DNA from: Peptococcaceae bacterium UBA5767
GTDB taxonomy: Bacteria > Bacillota > TC1 > UBA5767
Reading direction: 5' to 3'
DNA: 64,000 bases
NCBI GenBank assembly: GCA_002418765.1
Contig: DIET01000016.1
Span: forward strand, 30,900-94,899
The notes beneath the pieces are model-generated. The model was not told the origin of the DNA. It saw only the letters and a program-made list of their open reading frames with translations, and searched no databases. A program made the translations under genes and the position numbers. This document shows, in pieces, positions 34,281 through 42,317 of the stretch; within the stretch, counting starts at the first letter, position 1; each line of letters begins with the position of its first letter.

Positions 34281-35621
34281 CTATCTAGAATGATTTGCTT
34301 TAAATTCTTTCCAAGCTTTTTCTAACACATTCGTCTCATCTTCAAACAACCTTACCGCGCTCACCGCCAATACCTTGGCCATATAGATTGCCCCTTTTAG
34401 TCCAAATGTGGAGCCGGCACAAGCTGTGGCCTGCCAGGTGTGCAGAGGGACGCCCAGGGGGAAACAGGTCGCAGAACACTGGACGGTAGGCGTCCGATAC
34501 GTAATCTGCCCTAAATCCGAAGAAGCGCCAAAGGTCTCCCCTCTGCCCAAAATGGAATGCACCATTCCATCCAATACTGTTCCAGCGGGATTGTCAAATA
34601 CCTTTAAGGCCTCCCGGTAATTTTCCGGAGGCAAAGTATCCACTATAGCCTGTGCCAAAGCCAAATCTTCCTGATCAAAATCAAGAGGCCCGCAAAACGC
34701 ATAACTAGACGACACGAAATCTTCCAACACCACATTATTCTTGGTGTCATAATTATCTTTTTCCATAGCGAAGTCTACCGAGGTTTCTGTCATCATGGCC
34801 GCTCCCCGGGCCACCTTCACCAAACGAGCAAACACCTCATGCGCCACATCTTTTTTTGGAGCCCGCACCATATACTGCACGCTGGCATGGCCGGGGACAA
34901 TGTTGGCCGCCTGCCCTCCATTGGTGATGATATAATGAAGTTTAGTCCCTTCCGGAATATGCTCCCGCAAGTAATTGGCCCCCACATTCATCAATTCTAC
35001 CCCATCTAGAGCACTTCGTCCCAGTTCAGGATGGGCTCCCGCATGAGAAGTAGTGCCCTCAAAAAAGAACTCTGCCTTGATGAGTGCACTGAGACTGCTA
35101 CCAGTCACGGCATTCCACATGCCCGGGTGCCAGGCTAGGCAAGCATCAAGATCATCAAAAACACCTGCCTCGTCCATCTTGATTTTACCCACGCCCAACT
35201 CTTCAGCAGGACAGCCATAAAAGCGGATGGTGCCCGGCTGATTCACGGTTTTCAAGTAACGGCCTACAGCCAATGCTGCTCCCAAAGACGCAGAGCCCAA
35301 AAGATTATGGCCACAGCCATGACCCGGGCCACCCTCCTCTATGGGCTGTTTAGAGGCCGATACTTCTTGCGACAGACCTGGAAGTGCGTCATATTCGCCC
35401 ACAAACCCAAGGATGGGTTTGCCCTGTCCATATTCAGCCACCAATGAAGTTGGCAGTCCCTCTACAGAATGGACCAAAAACCCGTGGTCTTCAAAAATGC
35501 GTCGATACAAACTGGCCGATTTTTCTTCCTGCAAACCCAGCTCTGGGTAAGACCATATCTCATGCGAAAGAGTTTCTATCTGTTTTTCGATGTCATCTAC
35601 ATAATCGAAAACTTGTCTCAC
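34281..35621 (-). CDS. M20 family amidohydrolase, AbgB-like (aminobenzoyl-glutamate hydrolase type)
   Basis: 446 residues that align by eye with E. coli AbgB through most of their length: SHEIWSYPELGLQEEKSA, GFVGEYDALPGLSQ, GPGHGCGHNLLGSASLGAA, FYGCPAEELGVGK, SHAGAHPELGRSALDGVELMNVGANYLREHI, HYIITNGGQAANIVPGHA and PLHTWQATACAGS. AbgB with AbgA cleaves p-aminobenzoyl-glutamate, a folate breakdown product, with a dinuclear metal centre. No AbgA partner is present, so the substrate could be another N-acyl amino acid. It starts at a GTG with AAGGAG 7 bases upstream, 14 bases after the ecfA stop. Confidence 0.87.
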   Translation of the reverse strand: MRQVFDYVDDIEKQIETLSHEIWSYPELGLQEEKSASLYRRIFEDHGFLVHSVEGLPTSLVAEYGQGKPILGFVGEYDALPGLSQEVSASKQPIEEGGPGHGCGHNLLGSASLGAALAVGRYLKTVNQPGTIRFYGCPAEELGVGKIKMDEAGVFDDLDACLAWHPGMWNAVTGSSLSALIKAEFFFEGTTSHAGAHPELGRSALDGVELMNVGANYLREHIPEGTKLHYIITNGGQAANIVPGHASVQYMVRAPKKDVAHEVFARLVKVARGAAMMTETSVDFAMEKDNYDTKNNVVLEDFVSSSYAFCGPLDFDQEDLALAQAIVDTLPPENYREALKVFDNPAGTVLDGMVHSILGRGETFGASSDLGQITYRTPTVQCSATCFPLGVPLHTWQATACAGSTFGLKGAIYMAKVLAVSAVRLFEDETNVLEKAWKEFKANHSR

Positions 35622-35635
35622 ACTTTTCTCCTTTC

Positions 35636-36478
35636 CTACTCATTTTTCCGGGGAATATGTTCCAAGACCCGGTCGCCCATTTCCTCAACACACAATAACG
35701 TTTCATCAATCTTGAGTTCATCCTTGAGTCGATTGGCCAACTCCGTAATTTGAGGAGGACGTATGAAGGTTTTTTGCAAAATTTCTGGTTGGGAAAATAC
35801 CTCTTTGCTGGTGCCCTGAAGCAGAATCTCTCCATTGCAAAGAACAATGGCATGATCGCAATACTCAGCCACCAGACTCATGGAATGGGTTACCACAATT
35901 ACCGTATGCCCTTTTTGTCTAAACTTTTTCGCGATGTTCATGATTTGATAACGCCCAATATAATCCTGGCCGCCAGTCGGTTCATCCAAAATAATGATTT
36001 TGGGCTCCATGACCAATACCGACCCTATCACCACTTTGGCCCGGTCGCCTTTGGAGAGAGCCGGAGGATATTCATCTGCCAGATGGGCGATGCCCACCGA
36101 CTCCAGTATATAATCTGTTCTTCTTTTGATTTCTTCCTCGTCAATTCCCTGATTGGAAGGCCCAAAAGCCAACTCTTCACGTACCGTTTCCGCAAACAGC
36201 TGACGGTCCGGATTCTGCAGCACATAACCCAATTTTTTGGAAATGATGGATACCGGCACCTTGGCAATGTCTTCACCCTCGATAAAAATCTGACCCTTCA
36301 CAGGACGGATAAGCCCCGTAAGCAACTTCATCAACGTAGATTTTCCTGCTCCGTTTTGACCAATGATGGCCATGAAGTCACCCTCCTGAATCTCGATGTT
36401 CATCTTATTGACGCACATGGGACCATTTTCTTTGTAGCAATAACTGACATCCTTGACCTGAATGATGGGGTTTGCCAT
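35636..36478 (-). CDS. ECF transporter ATPase (EcfA-type, second)
   Basis: 280 residues of the CbiO/EcfA family: Walker A IGQNGAGKSTLM, a Q-loop YVLQNPDRQLF, an unusual signature LSKGDRAKV instead of LSGGQ, Walker B IIILDEPTGGQD and the switch histidine VTHSM. Loss of the canonical signature in one of the two ATPases is common in asymmetric ABC pairs, leaving one composite ATP site weak. GGAGGG is 7 bases before the ATG, which lies 1 base after the first ecfA stop. It pairs with 36480-37340 and EcfT. Confidence 0.92.
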   Translation of the reverse strand: MANPIIQVKDVSYCYKENGPMCVNKMNIEIQEGDFMAIIGQNGAGKSTLMKLLTGLIRPVKGQIFIEGEDIAKVPVSIISKKLGYVLQNPDRQLFAETVREELAFGPSNQGIDEEEIKRRTDYILESVGIAHLADEYPPALSKGDRAKVVIGSVLVMEPKIIILDEPTGGQDYIGRYQIMNIAKKFRQKGHTVIVVTHSMSLVAEYCDHAIVLCNGEILLQGTSKEVFSQPEILQKTFIRPPQITELANRLKDELKIDETLLCVEEMGDRVLEHIPRKNE

Positions 36479-36479
36479 C

Positions 36480-37340
36480 CTATTTCCCTCCAATCAATTT
36501 TCGTACCATCTGCTCTGCTTCATCGAGCAAGATTGGGAACTCATTTCTCGGTATGTTTTGACCGTAGCTGTTCAGATAAGCCGCCAAAGAAGACACCTGT
36601 GGCGGTCTGACCGCCACGTGTGAAAGCAGTTCAGCATTGCGGAAAATAACCTGGGGCGTATCAAAAGCCTCGATCTGTCCATTTTCCAGCACCATAACCC
36701 TATCTGCATATTCCGCAATATGTTCGCTTTTGTGTGTCGTGATCAGGATGGTCATGCCATATTCTTCTTTTAAACTTCTAATGACATCAAATACCTCATA
36801 CGTACCAATGGGATCCAGCTGTGATGTCGGTTCATCCAGCACCATGATTTTCGGTTTCATGGCCAAAGTAGCTGCAATGGCACAACGTTGTTTCTGGCCA
36901 CCGGACAAAGCGGTCGGTTCGCGGTCCCAATACCCCTCCAGACGAACCACCTTGGTGGCCCAGGTAATACGTTCAATGATTTCTTCTCTGGGAAGACAAA
37001 GATTTTCAATACCAAAAGCCATCTCATCATCAACACGGGTGGTAAAAAGTTGCGCCTCTGGATCTTCCAGCACGATACCAATCTTCTGTGCCAAATCGGC
37101 TACAGAAGCAGTCTGGGTATTGAGCCCATCAACGACAATGTCACCCCACACCGTTCCACCGTGCAAATGAGGAATAACTCCATCCAAAGCCTGAGATAGC
37201 GTTGACTTTCCGGCACCGTTTCTTCCCATAATGGCAATGAATTCGCCTTCTTGCACCTTGAAGTTGATGTTGCGCAAAACTTGGTTTTCCCGGCGTGGAT
37301 AAGTGTAGCTGAATTCTTTTGCTTCAATAATGGTACCCAT
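36480..37340 (-). CDS. ECF transporter ATPase (EcfA-type, first)
   Basis: 286 residues of the CbiO/EcfA family with intact motifs: Walker A MGRNGAGKSTLSQ, Q-loop VLEDPEAQLF, signature ALSGGQKQRCAIA, Walker B IMVLDEPTSQLDP and ITTHKSEH. The ATG at 37340 overlaps the ecfT stop (TGATG), with GGGGGG upstream. The downstream EcfA has a degenerate signature, so this subunit probably contributes the canonical ATP site. Confidence 0.95.
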   Translation of the reverse strand: MGTIIEAKEFSYTYPRRENQVLRNINFKVQEGEFIAIMGRNGAGKSTLSQALDGVIPHLHGGTVWGDIVVDGLNTQTASVADLAQKIGIVLEDPEAQLFTTRVDDEMAFGIENLCLPREEIIERITWATKVVRLEGYWDREPTALSGGQKQRCAIAATLAMKPKIMVLDEPTSQLDPIGTYEVFDVIRSLKEEYGMTILITTHKSEHIAEYADRVMVLENGQIEAFDTPQVIFRNAELLSHVAVRPPQVSSLAAYLNSYGQNIPRNEFPILLDEAEQMVRKLIGGK

Positions 37341-38161
37341 CAAAACCATCCCCCCAACATTATGTTTAGAACCACCATGAGCACGCAAATAAGAAAGACA
37401 ATAACAAAGGAAACGATATCAATCGTCCGCATATGCAATACTTCTCGATAGGTTCTGGTTTTATGGACACCAAAAGCTCTGGCTTCCATGGCCACACCCA
37501 TCAGCTGCGCTCTACGCATGGCACCCACCACCAGCGGAACAGCCAATGTGGTGTACGCTTTTAATTTATCCATAAGTTTTCCCGTCTCAAAGACCTGAAA
37601 GCCTCTCATTTTCTGTGCGTCCATAACAATCTTCGCTTCATCCTGAAGACTGGGGATCAAATTTAAGGCCGTGGTGGTCATGTAAGCATATTTGTAGTTC
37701 ATCCCCAGCTTGACCAATCCCAAAGCCGTTTCACCTATCGTTGTGGTCATGACGAATACAGGCATAATACTCACCAGTGTAAGCAAACGAAATCCCAAAA
37801 TGAGTCCAAACAATATTCCATCCAAATAGATCGTCCCGATACCACCAATAAGCGGCACAGCTTCCGGGATGATGGGGTGCAGTAAAATGACCGGGTTCTC
37901 ACCGGAAGAAAAGAACAAAGCCTGCAACGTAACCAAAAAGGCCACTAGTCCCAATAAAAACTTCATATAACGCAAGATGTTTTTCAAGGGAAGTCTGGCT
38001 GTTTTCCACACCAGCATGACCAAAGCAAACATACCCAATAAGACATAGAAATTGCTGATCATAAACACAACGATGGTCAAGACAACCAGCAAAATCATCT
38101 TGATTCTTGGATCCATTTTGTGAACGTACGAATCACCATAATGATAGTCCAGAATACTCAT
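37340..38161 (-). CDS. ECF transporter transmembrane component EcfT
   Basis: 273 residues with an N-terminal HKMDPRIKMILLVVLTIVVFMISN and several membrane helices. The two alanine-arginine coupling helices of the family are visible as VVGAMRRAQLMGVAMEARAFG near residue 215 and the preceding LQDEAKIVMDAQKMRGF. EcfT scaffolds the ATPases and couples them to S components. The ATG at 38161 has GGGG 7 bases upstream. It forms an energising module with the two ATPases downstream. Confidence 0.93.
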   Translation of the reverse strand: MSILDYHYGDSYVHKMDPRIKMILLVVLTIVVFMISNFYVLLGMFALVMLVWKTARLPLKNILRYMKFLLGLVAFLVTLQALFFSSGENPVILLHPIIPEAVPLIGGIGTIYLDGILFGLILGFRLLTLVSIMPVFVMTTTIGETALGLVKLGMNYKYAYMTTTALNLIPSLQDEAKIVMDAQKMRGFQVFETGKLMDKLKAYTTLAVPLVVGAMRRAQLMGVAMEARAFGVHKTRTYREVLHMRTIDIVSFVIVFLICVLMVVLNIMLGGWF

Positions 38162-38181
38162 ACATTTTCCCCTTTCGCCAA

Positions 38182-39525
38182 TTAAAAATCTGCATCTAGC
38201 TTTGTGACAACAGAGCATTTCGCTTGCGCTCGTAACGAAACGGCCTGTTCAATTATTTCTTGTTCATCCACCTTCTGGAATTTCCCATCGAGAAGAACCA
38301 CCTCTCCTCCAATGATAACGGTCTGGACATCGGCCGCTTTGGCGCAATAGAACACGGTCTGCAAAATATCATTCATTGGTTGCATATGCACGCCCTGACT
38401 AGCAATCAATACGACATCAGCCAGCTTGCCTTCTTCCAATATACCTGCTTCCAGACCCATCATCCGGGCCCCCGCAGAGGTGGCCATCTGAAACATCTGC
38501 GTAACACTCACGGCCATAGGATCTTCTTGACTGGCCTTTTGGAGTAACAGCCCAAAACGCATTTCTTCGAACATGTCCAACAGATCATTGGATGCCGGGC
38601 CATCCGTGGCAACCGCTACCGGTATATGACGAACCAGATAATCTACGATGGGCGCAATGCCACTGCCCAATTTGGCATTGCTTTTGGGATTGTAAACCAC
38701 ATCAAGATGACGGTTTTCCATGATGACTCTGTCTGCCTCGCTGGTCCATACACTGTGCACCGCATGCACTGGTCGTTCCAGAAATCCCAGATCATCCAAA
38801 TAGGCAAACGGTGTTTTTCCTGTATCCGCCAAAGACTGCTCAACTTCCCATTGGGTCTCGGCAATATGAATATAGGTCTGCAGTCCTTTATCTTCAGCTG
38901 TCCGCTTAATCCATTCCAAAAAATCCGGAGTACACGCAAAGGGCGTAGATGGTGCCATAGATATGCTAACTTTCCCTCGTCCGTGCCAACAGTCAATGAT
39001 ATCCATGGCTCTTTGTTTTCGCACCTCATCGGACACCATCAATTCCTTGGGCACCCAGCGGTTCACCAACTGAAGCGCCAGATTTCCCCGCACCCCAATA
39101 TCTTCCCAAGCCTTCAACACACCATCTTGGACGATATCCATGTCCACAAAACTGGTTATGCCACTACGCACCATTTCCATAGCACCTAACGCAGACCAAT
39201 AATAGCCTAGACGCGGATACTCCGTTTCCCGTTCTTCCTGATGAATGATATTGGCAAAGGGAAAGGTTACCTGCTCGCACCAGGGTTTGAGTCCCAGTGA
39301 ATCACCCATTCCCTTTAGCATATTCTGATACAGATGCGTATGTGTGTTCACGAATCCAGGTAGAGCAATATGTCCTTTGCCTGAAAGGACCATTGCATTT
39401 TTCGCCCGCCCTGGATCCACCTTACCTATCTGTACGATACGGTCTCCTTCCAGCAAAAGATCTACATGTGCTTGAACACGTCTTTCATCTTGTATCACAT
39501 AATCCAAATCCTGTATCCAGATCAT
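38182..39525 (-). CDS. COG0402-type amidohydrolase (ATZ/TRZ/deaminase-like)
   Basis: About 447 residues of the mononuclear amidohydrolase superfamily. The HxH metal motif is NTHTH near residues 60-64, the later ligands HIAETQWEVEQ and HSVWTS follow, and the metal aspartate is in VATDGPASNDLLDMFEE. This branch contains deaminases of guanine, 8-oxoguanine, pterins, methylthioadenosine and triazines. In this operon a pterin- or imidazole/purine-type deaminase is plausible, but the substrate cannot be read from sequence. I prefer the ATG at 39525; one at 39540 lies inside the upstream gene's last codons. Confidence 0.88.
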   Translation of the reverse strand: MIWIQDLDYVIQDERRVQAHVDLLLEGDRIVQIGKVDPGRAKNAMVLSGKGHIALPGFVNTHTHLYQNMLKGMGDSLGLKPWCEQVTFPFANIIHQEERETEYPRLGYYWSALGAMEMVRSGITSFVDMDIVQDGVLKAWEDIGVRGNLALQLVNRWVPKELMVSDEVRKQRAMDIIDCWHGRGKVSISMAPSTPFACTPDFLEWIKRTAEDKGLQTYIHIAETQWEVEQSLADTGKTPFAYLDDLGFLERPVHAVHSVWTSEADRVIMENRHLDVVYNPKSNAKLGSGIAPIVDYLVRHIPVAVATDGPASNDLLDMFEEMRFGLLLQKASQEDPMAVSVTQMFQMATSAGARMMGLEAGILEEGKLADVVLIASQGVHMQPMNDILQTVFYCAKAADVQTVIIGGEVVLLDGKFQKVDEQEIIEQAVSLRAQAKCSVVTKLDADF

Positions 39526-39529
39526 CGTT

Positions 39530-40375
39530 TCACTTCCCATCCAGCAATGTTTTGGCGTTTAGATAGTATATTTTGGCTCGTTCCTGCTCATCCAGCCCAC
39601 TTTCATCAATATAAGAAAAATATCGTTCTGGCGAAACCAGAGGGTAATCACTAGCAAACAAAACCTTATCCAAAATATTCAATTCCCTGGCCACCCGAAA
39701 AATGGCAGAATCATAAAGAAAAATACTAGCAGCCGTGTCATAGTAAACCCGGCGATGACTTTCTCGGATTTCTTTCATGAGTTCGTAAAAAGGAAGTCCC
39801 CCACCCCAATGCGCAAAAATAAAGGTCGCTTCGGGATGATGCCCTGCGAGCAAAGAAGCTTCCTTGGGCGTGGTAGAAACCTTCCCAGGATACGCATGCC
39901 CTACCCGTTCATTGGTATGAACCATGATGGGTAAATCTCTTTCTACACAAAGTGACACCAAGGGACTGGTTTGGCTGGCATCCGTAATATCTAGATCCTG
40001 ACCATCAGGAAACATCTCACCTATCCCGCGCAAACCACCTTCGTGAGCTCGCGCAATTTCTCGCTCCAAATGGGGGTCTTGTGGTGAAACAGCCATATAG
40101 CCGATCAGGCGATCCGGATAGGTTCTGATGGCCTCCATGGTATAGTCGTTTACCTCACGGCACAAGCCAGGATCAAGAAAAGAAAATCCAAACACCACCG
40201 ACTGATCAATACCTGTCCTATCCATTTCCTCAATCAAGCCTGGGGCATCAGTAAAACTATTTTTAGGACTTTCCCCTAACATTTTCCAGTAAGGTTCTGT
40301 CTCATAGAGAAGTTGACAACGGTCTCTGATGCAAGGAGGCGTCAAATGCACATGCATGTCAATTTTCTTCATCAT
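39530..40375 (-). CDS. COG2159-type metal-dependent hydrolase/decarboxylase (amidohydrolase 2 family)
   Basis: 281 residues: the HxH motif KKIDMHVHL at the N-terminus, MVHTNERVGHAYPG mid-protein, FAHWGGGLPFYELM, and the metal aspartate in LFASDYPLVSP. The family includes ACMS decarboxylase, gamma-resorcylate decarboxylase and lactonases, often non-oxidative decarboxylases of aromatic or heteroaromatic acids. It overlaps its relative at 40359-41150 by 17 bases. The substrate is unknown. Confidence 0.87.
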   Translation of the reverse strand: MMKKIDMHVHLTPPCIRDRCQLLYETEPYWKMLGESPKNSFTDAPGLIEEMDRTGIDQSVVFGFSFLDPGLCREVNDYTMEAIRTYPDRLIGYMAVSPQDPHLEREIARAHEGGLRGIGEMFPDGQDLDITDASQTSPLVSLCVERDLPIMVHTNERVGHAYPGKVSTTPKEASLLAGHHPEATFIFAHWGGGLPFYELMKEIRESHRRVYYDTAASIFLYDSAIFRVARELNILDKVLFASDYPLVSPERYFSYIDESGLDEQERAKIYYLNAKTLLDGK

Positions 40376-41150
40376 GCCACCCCAAAAATCTTTCTACGTT
40401 TTTCCCCATCAGCATGGACATCCGTTTCTCACTAAGATCCATTTCACGGATTCTGGTCAAATTGACTTCCTGGAGATCCCAAGGAAAATCTGAACCAAAA
40501 GCAACCTTATCAGGATATTCTGCAATGGCAACATACAAGGGAATATAATTGACAACTTCAGAAATATCGATCAAGCACTGACTGAGCCCTTCCGCACGTT
40601 GCAGAACGTCCATCCAATGGTTCCCTCCCAGATGGCCTACAATGACCCGGGACAAAGGATACTCTTCAATCAGATCAAACAAATGCTGTATGTCTTGTCT
40701 TTCCACAGGAAAATCACAGTGAATGAACACGGGGAAATTACCTCTGGTTTCTGAAAAAGCCAATACTGGTCTCAAAAGGTCGACGTGTTCATGAATACCG
40801 ATAATTTCTCCTATGCCATGCAAGCCGCACTCAACAATGGAGGTAAGCTGCTTTGCCATGTCTTGCTCGTAAAGATCCACCTTGCCAAATCCCAGCAACC
40901 GGTCTCCATAAGGCGCCAACTTCTTAGCGAGCGCGCGGTTGACTTCCTCGACCGTAAGCGCGCTCCCCCCATGATTCTGTGCCTTGGCAACATGACCCAA
41001 AATGCGTTTGGCGTCCTGGAGAGAATGAACCTGTTCCCCTCTGGCCACAGCAGAAGAACAGACAAACGCCCGATCAATCCCATTTTTTTCCATGGACTGC
41101 AATAACAACTCAATCGGTTCCGTTTCATGTACATGAATATCTATCCACAT
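40359..41150 (-). CDS. COG2159-type metal-dependent hydrolase/decarboxylase, second copy
   Basis: 263 residues of the same amidohydrolase 2 family: N-terminal MWIDIHVHE, mid-protein FIHCDFPVER, VIVGHLGGNHW and VAFGSDFPWDLQEVNLTRI. It is clearly diverged from its neighbour, so the pair probably carries out two steps or forms a heteromer rather than being a recent duplication. AAGGAG lies about 10 bases before the ATG, which overlaps the flavoprotein gene by 10 bases. Confidence 0.85.
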   Translation of the reverse strand: MWIDIHVHETEPIELLLQSMEKNGIDRAFVCSSAVARGEQVHSLQDAKRILGHVAKAQNHGGSALTVEEVNRALAKKLAPYGDRLLGFGKVDLYEQDMAKQLTSIVECGLHGIGEIIGIHEHVDLLRPVLAFSETRGNFPVFIHCDFPVERQDIQHLFDLIEEYPLSRVIVGHLGGNHWMDVLQRAEGLSQCLIDISEVVNYIPLYVAIAEYPDKVAFGSDFPWDLQEVNLTRIREMDLSEKRMSMLMGKNVERFLGWHDEEN

Positions 41151-42295
41151 GAGCGTGTCTCCTTTTCGAAATCTCTGGGCCGGAGTTCCTGGACAAAGTC
41201 CTGACCTCGCAACAACATATCTCTTGCTGCTTTGGCCACAGCCAAAGCAGTGGAAAAAGCACCTTTGAATCCCGCTACGGTCAATACATTATCCCACTGA
41301 GGACTAAACCCCATAACAGGTTTCCCGTCAGCAGAATATGACGTGGAAACTGCCCAGGAGCGAATAATATCGGCAGACTGCAGTACCGGGAAATAATGCA
41401 ACAGATTACTTGCTGTCTCTCCCAAACCTTCCTTGGATAGGGAACGATCCCCAGCAGGACTTTGTTCTGTCGCTTGCCCGAGCACGATACTGCCATTTTC
41501 ATGTTGACAAAGAGCTGTTCCTACACGAAAAGCCGGAGCCTTTTCTCCCGTATCTTCCATGAGAAATCCTCCCCCCACTAACGTAGTCTGAAATAAAGGC
41601 GGCAGCGGAGAGGTGACAAAAGCCGTCCCCTTGTGACTGCGTATGGGCAAACCCTCCCCCAACATATCTGCAATGTTTTGCGCCCATCCGCCGGCACAAT
41701 TGACAACCACATCGGCTTGGTAATTGCCTCGGGAAGTGACAACTGCCTGTATTTCACGCCCTTTCGTCACGAATCCATTGACTTCTGTATGCACCAATAG
41801 ATCAACATTGTGAGACAAAGCGCGATCAAGCTGGTAATACACCAAGGCCAAAGGATCGATGGAGCCTTCTTCCGGGCAGTAGGCCAAACCTAATAAATCT
41901 GGCTTTCTGAGATGAGGTTCCAACAAACGGATATCCTCTTTCTGAAGGATTTCCATGTGAATGCCTCTGTGGTTCTGTACAAGGCCAACGTTTCGGGCCC
42001 GCTTTCTTTGTTCCTCAGAAATCAGCACAATACTCCCTCCATGCTGACGAAAACCAAGGGGATTACTATTTTGGATAAAACGATATTCCTCCAATGTTTC
42101 CAAAGCCAATTTCATGTGCCAATCTTCAAATCGATCCATCAGCGAGATTTGACCCAAATTGGCGCCGGAAGCCCCTCCTGCCACATCAAATTGTTCAATG
42201 AGTAGCACCGATTTTTTATGAGATCCCAGTTCTGCCGCAAGGGAAGTGCCGATGATGCCTGCACCGATGATCAAATAGTCGTATTGTTTGGGCAT
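41141..42295 (-). CDS. DAO family FAD-dependent oxidoreductase
   Basis: 384 residues from the ATG at 42295 (AAGGTGA upstream). The dinucleotide fold YDYLIIGAGIIGTSLAAELG and the LIEQFDVAGGASGANLGQIS segment mark the DAO/glycine-sarcosine oxidase family; VVNCAGGWAQNIADMLG and the C-terminal GFSPQWDNVLTVAGFKGAFSTALAVAKAARDML complete it. Members oxidise amino acids or remove N-methyl groups from secondary and tertiary amines, in some cases passing the carbon to tetrahydrofolate. Between an Mch homologue and amidohydrolases, oxidation of a C-N bond in a pterin-like or N-methylated substrate is plausible. A longer upstream reading has no support. Confidence 0.9.
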   Translation of the reverse strand: MPKQYDYLIIGAGIIGTSLAAELGSHKKSVLLIEQFDVAGGASGANLGQISLMDRFEDWHMKLALETLEEYRFIQNSNPLGFRQHGGSIVLISEEQRKRARNVGLVQNHRGIHMEILQKEDIRLLEPHLRKPDLLGLAYCPEEGSIDPLALVYYQLDRALSHNVDLLVHTEVNGFVTKGREIQAVVTSRGNYQADVVVNCAGGWAQNIADMLGEGLPIRSHKGTAFVTSPLPPLFQTTLVGGGFLMEDTGEKAPAFRVGTALCQHENGSIVLGQATEQSPAGDRSLSKEGLGETASNLLHYFPVLQSADIIRSWAVSTSYSADGKPVMGFSPQWDNVLTVAGFKGAFSTALAVAKAARDMLLRGQDFVQELRPRDFEKETRSCG

Positions 42296-42317
42296 ATCTT
42301 CACCTTCAACAAGCTTC

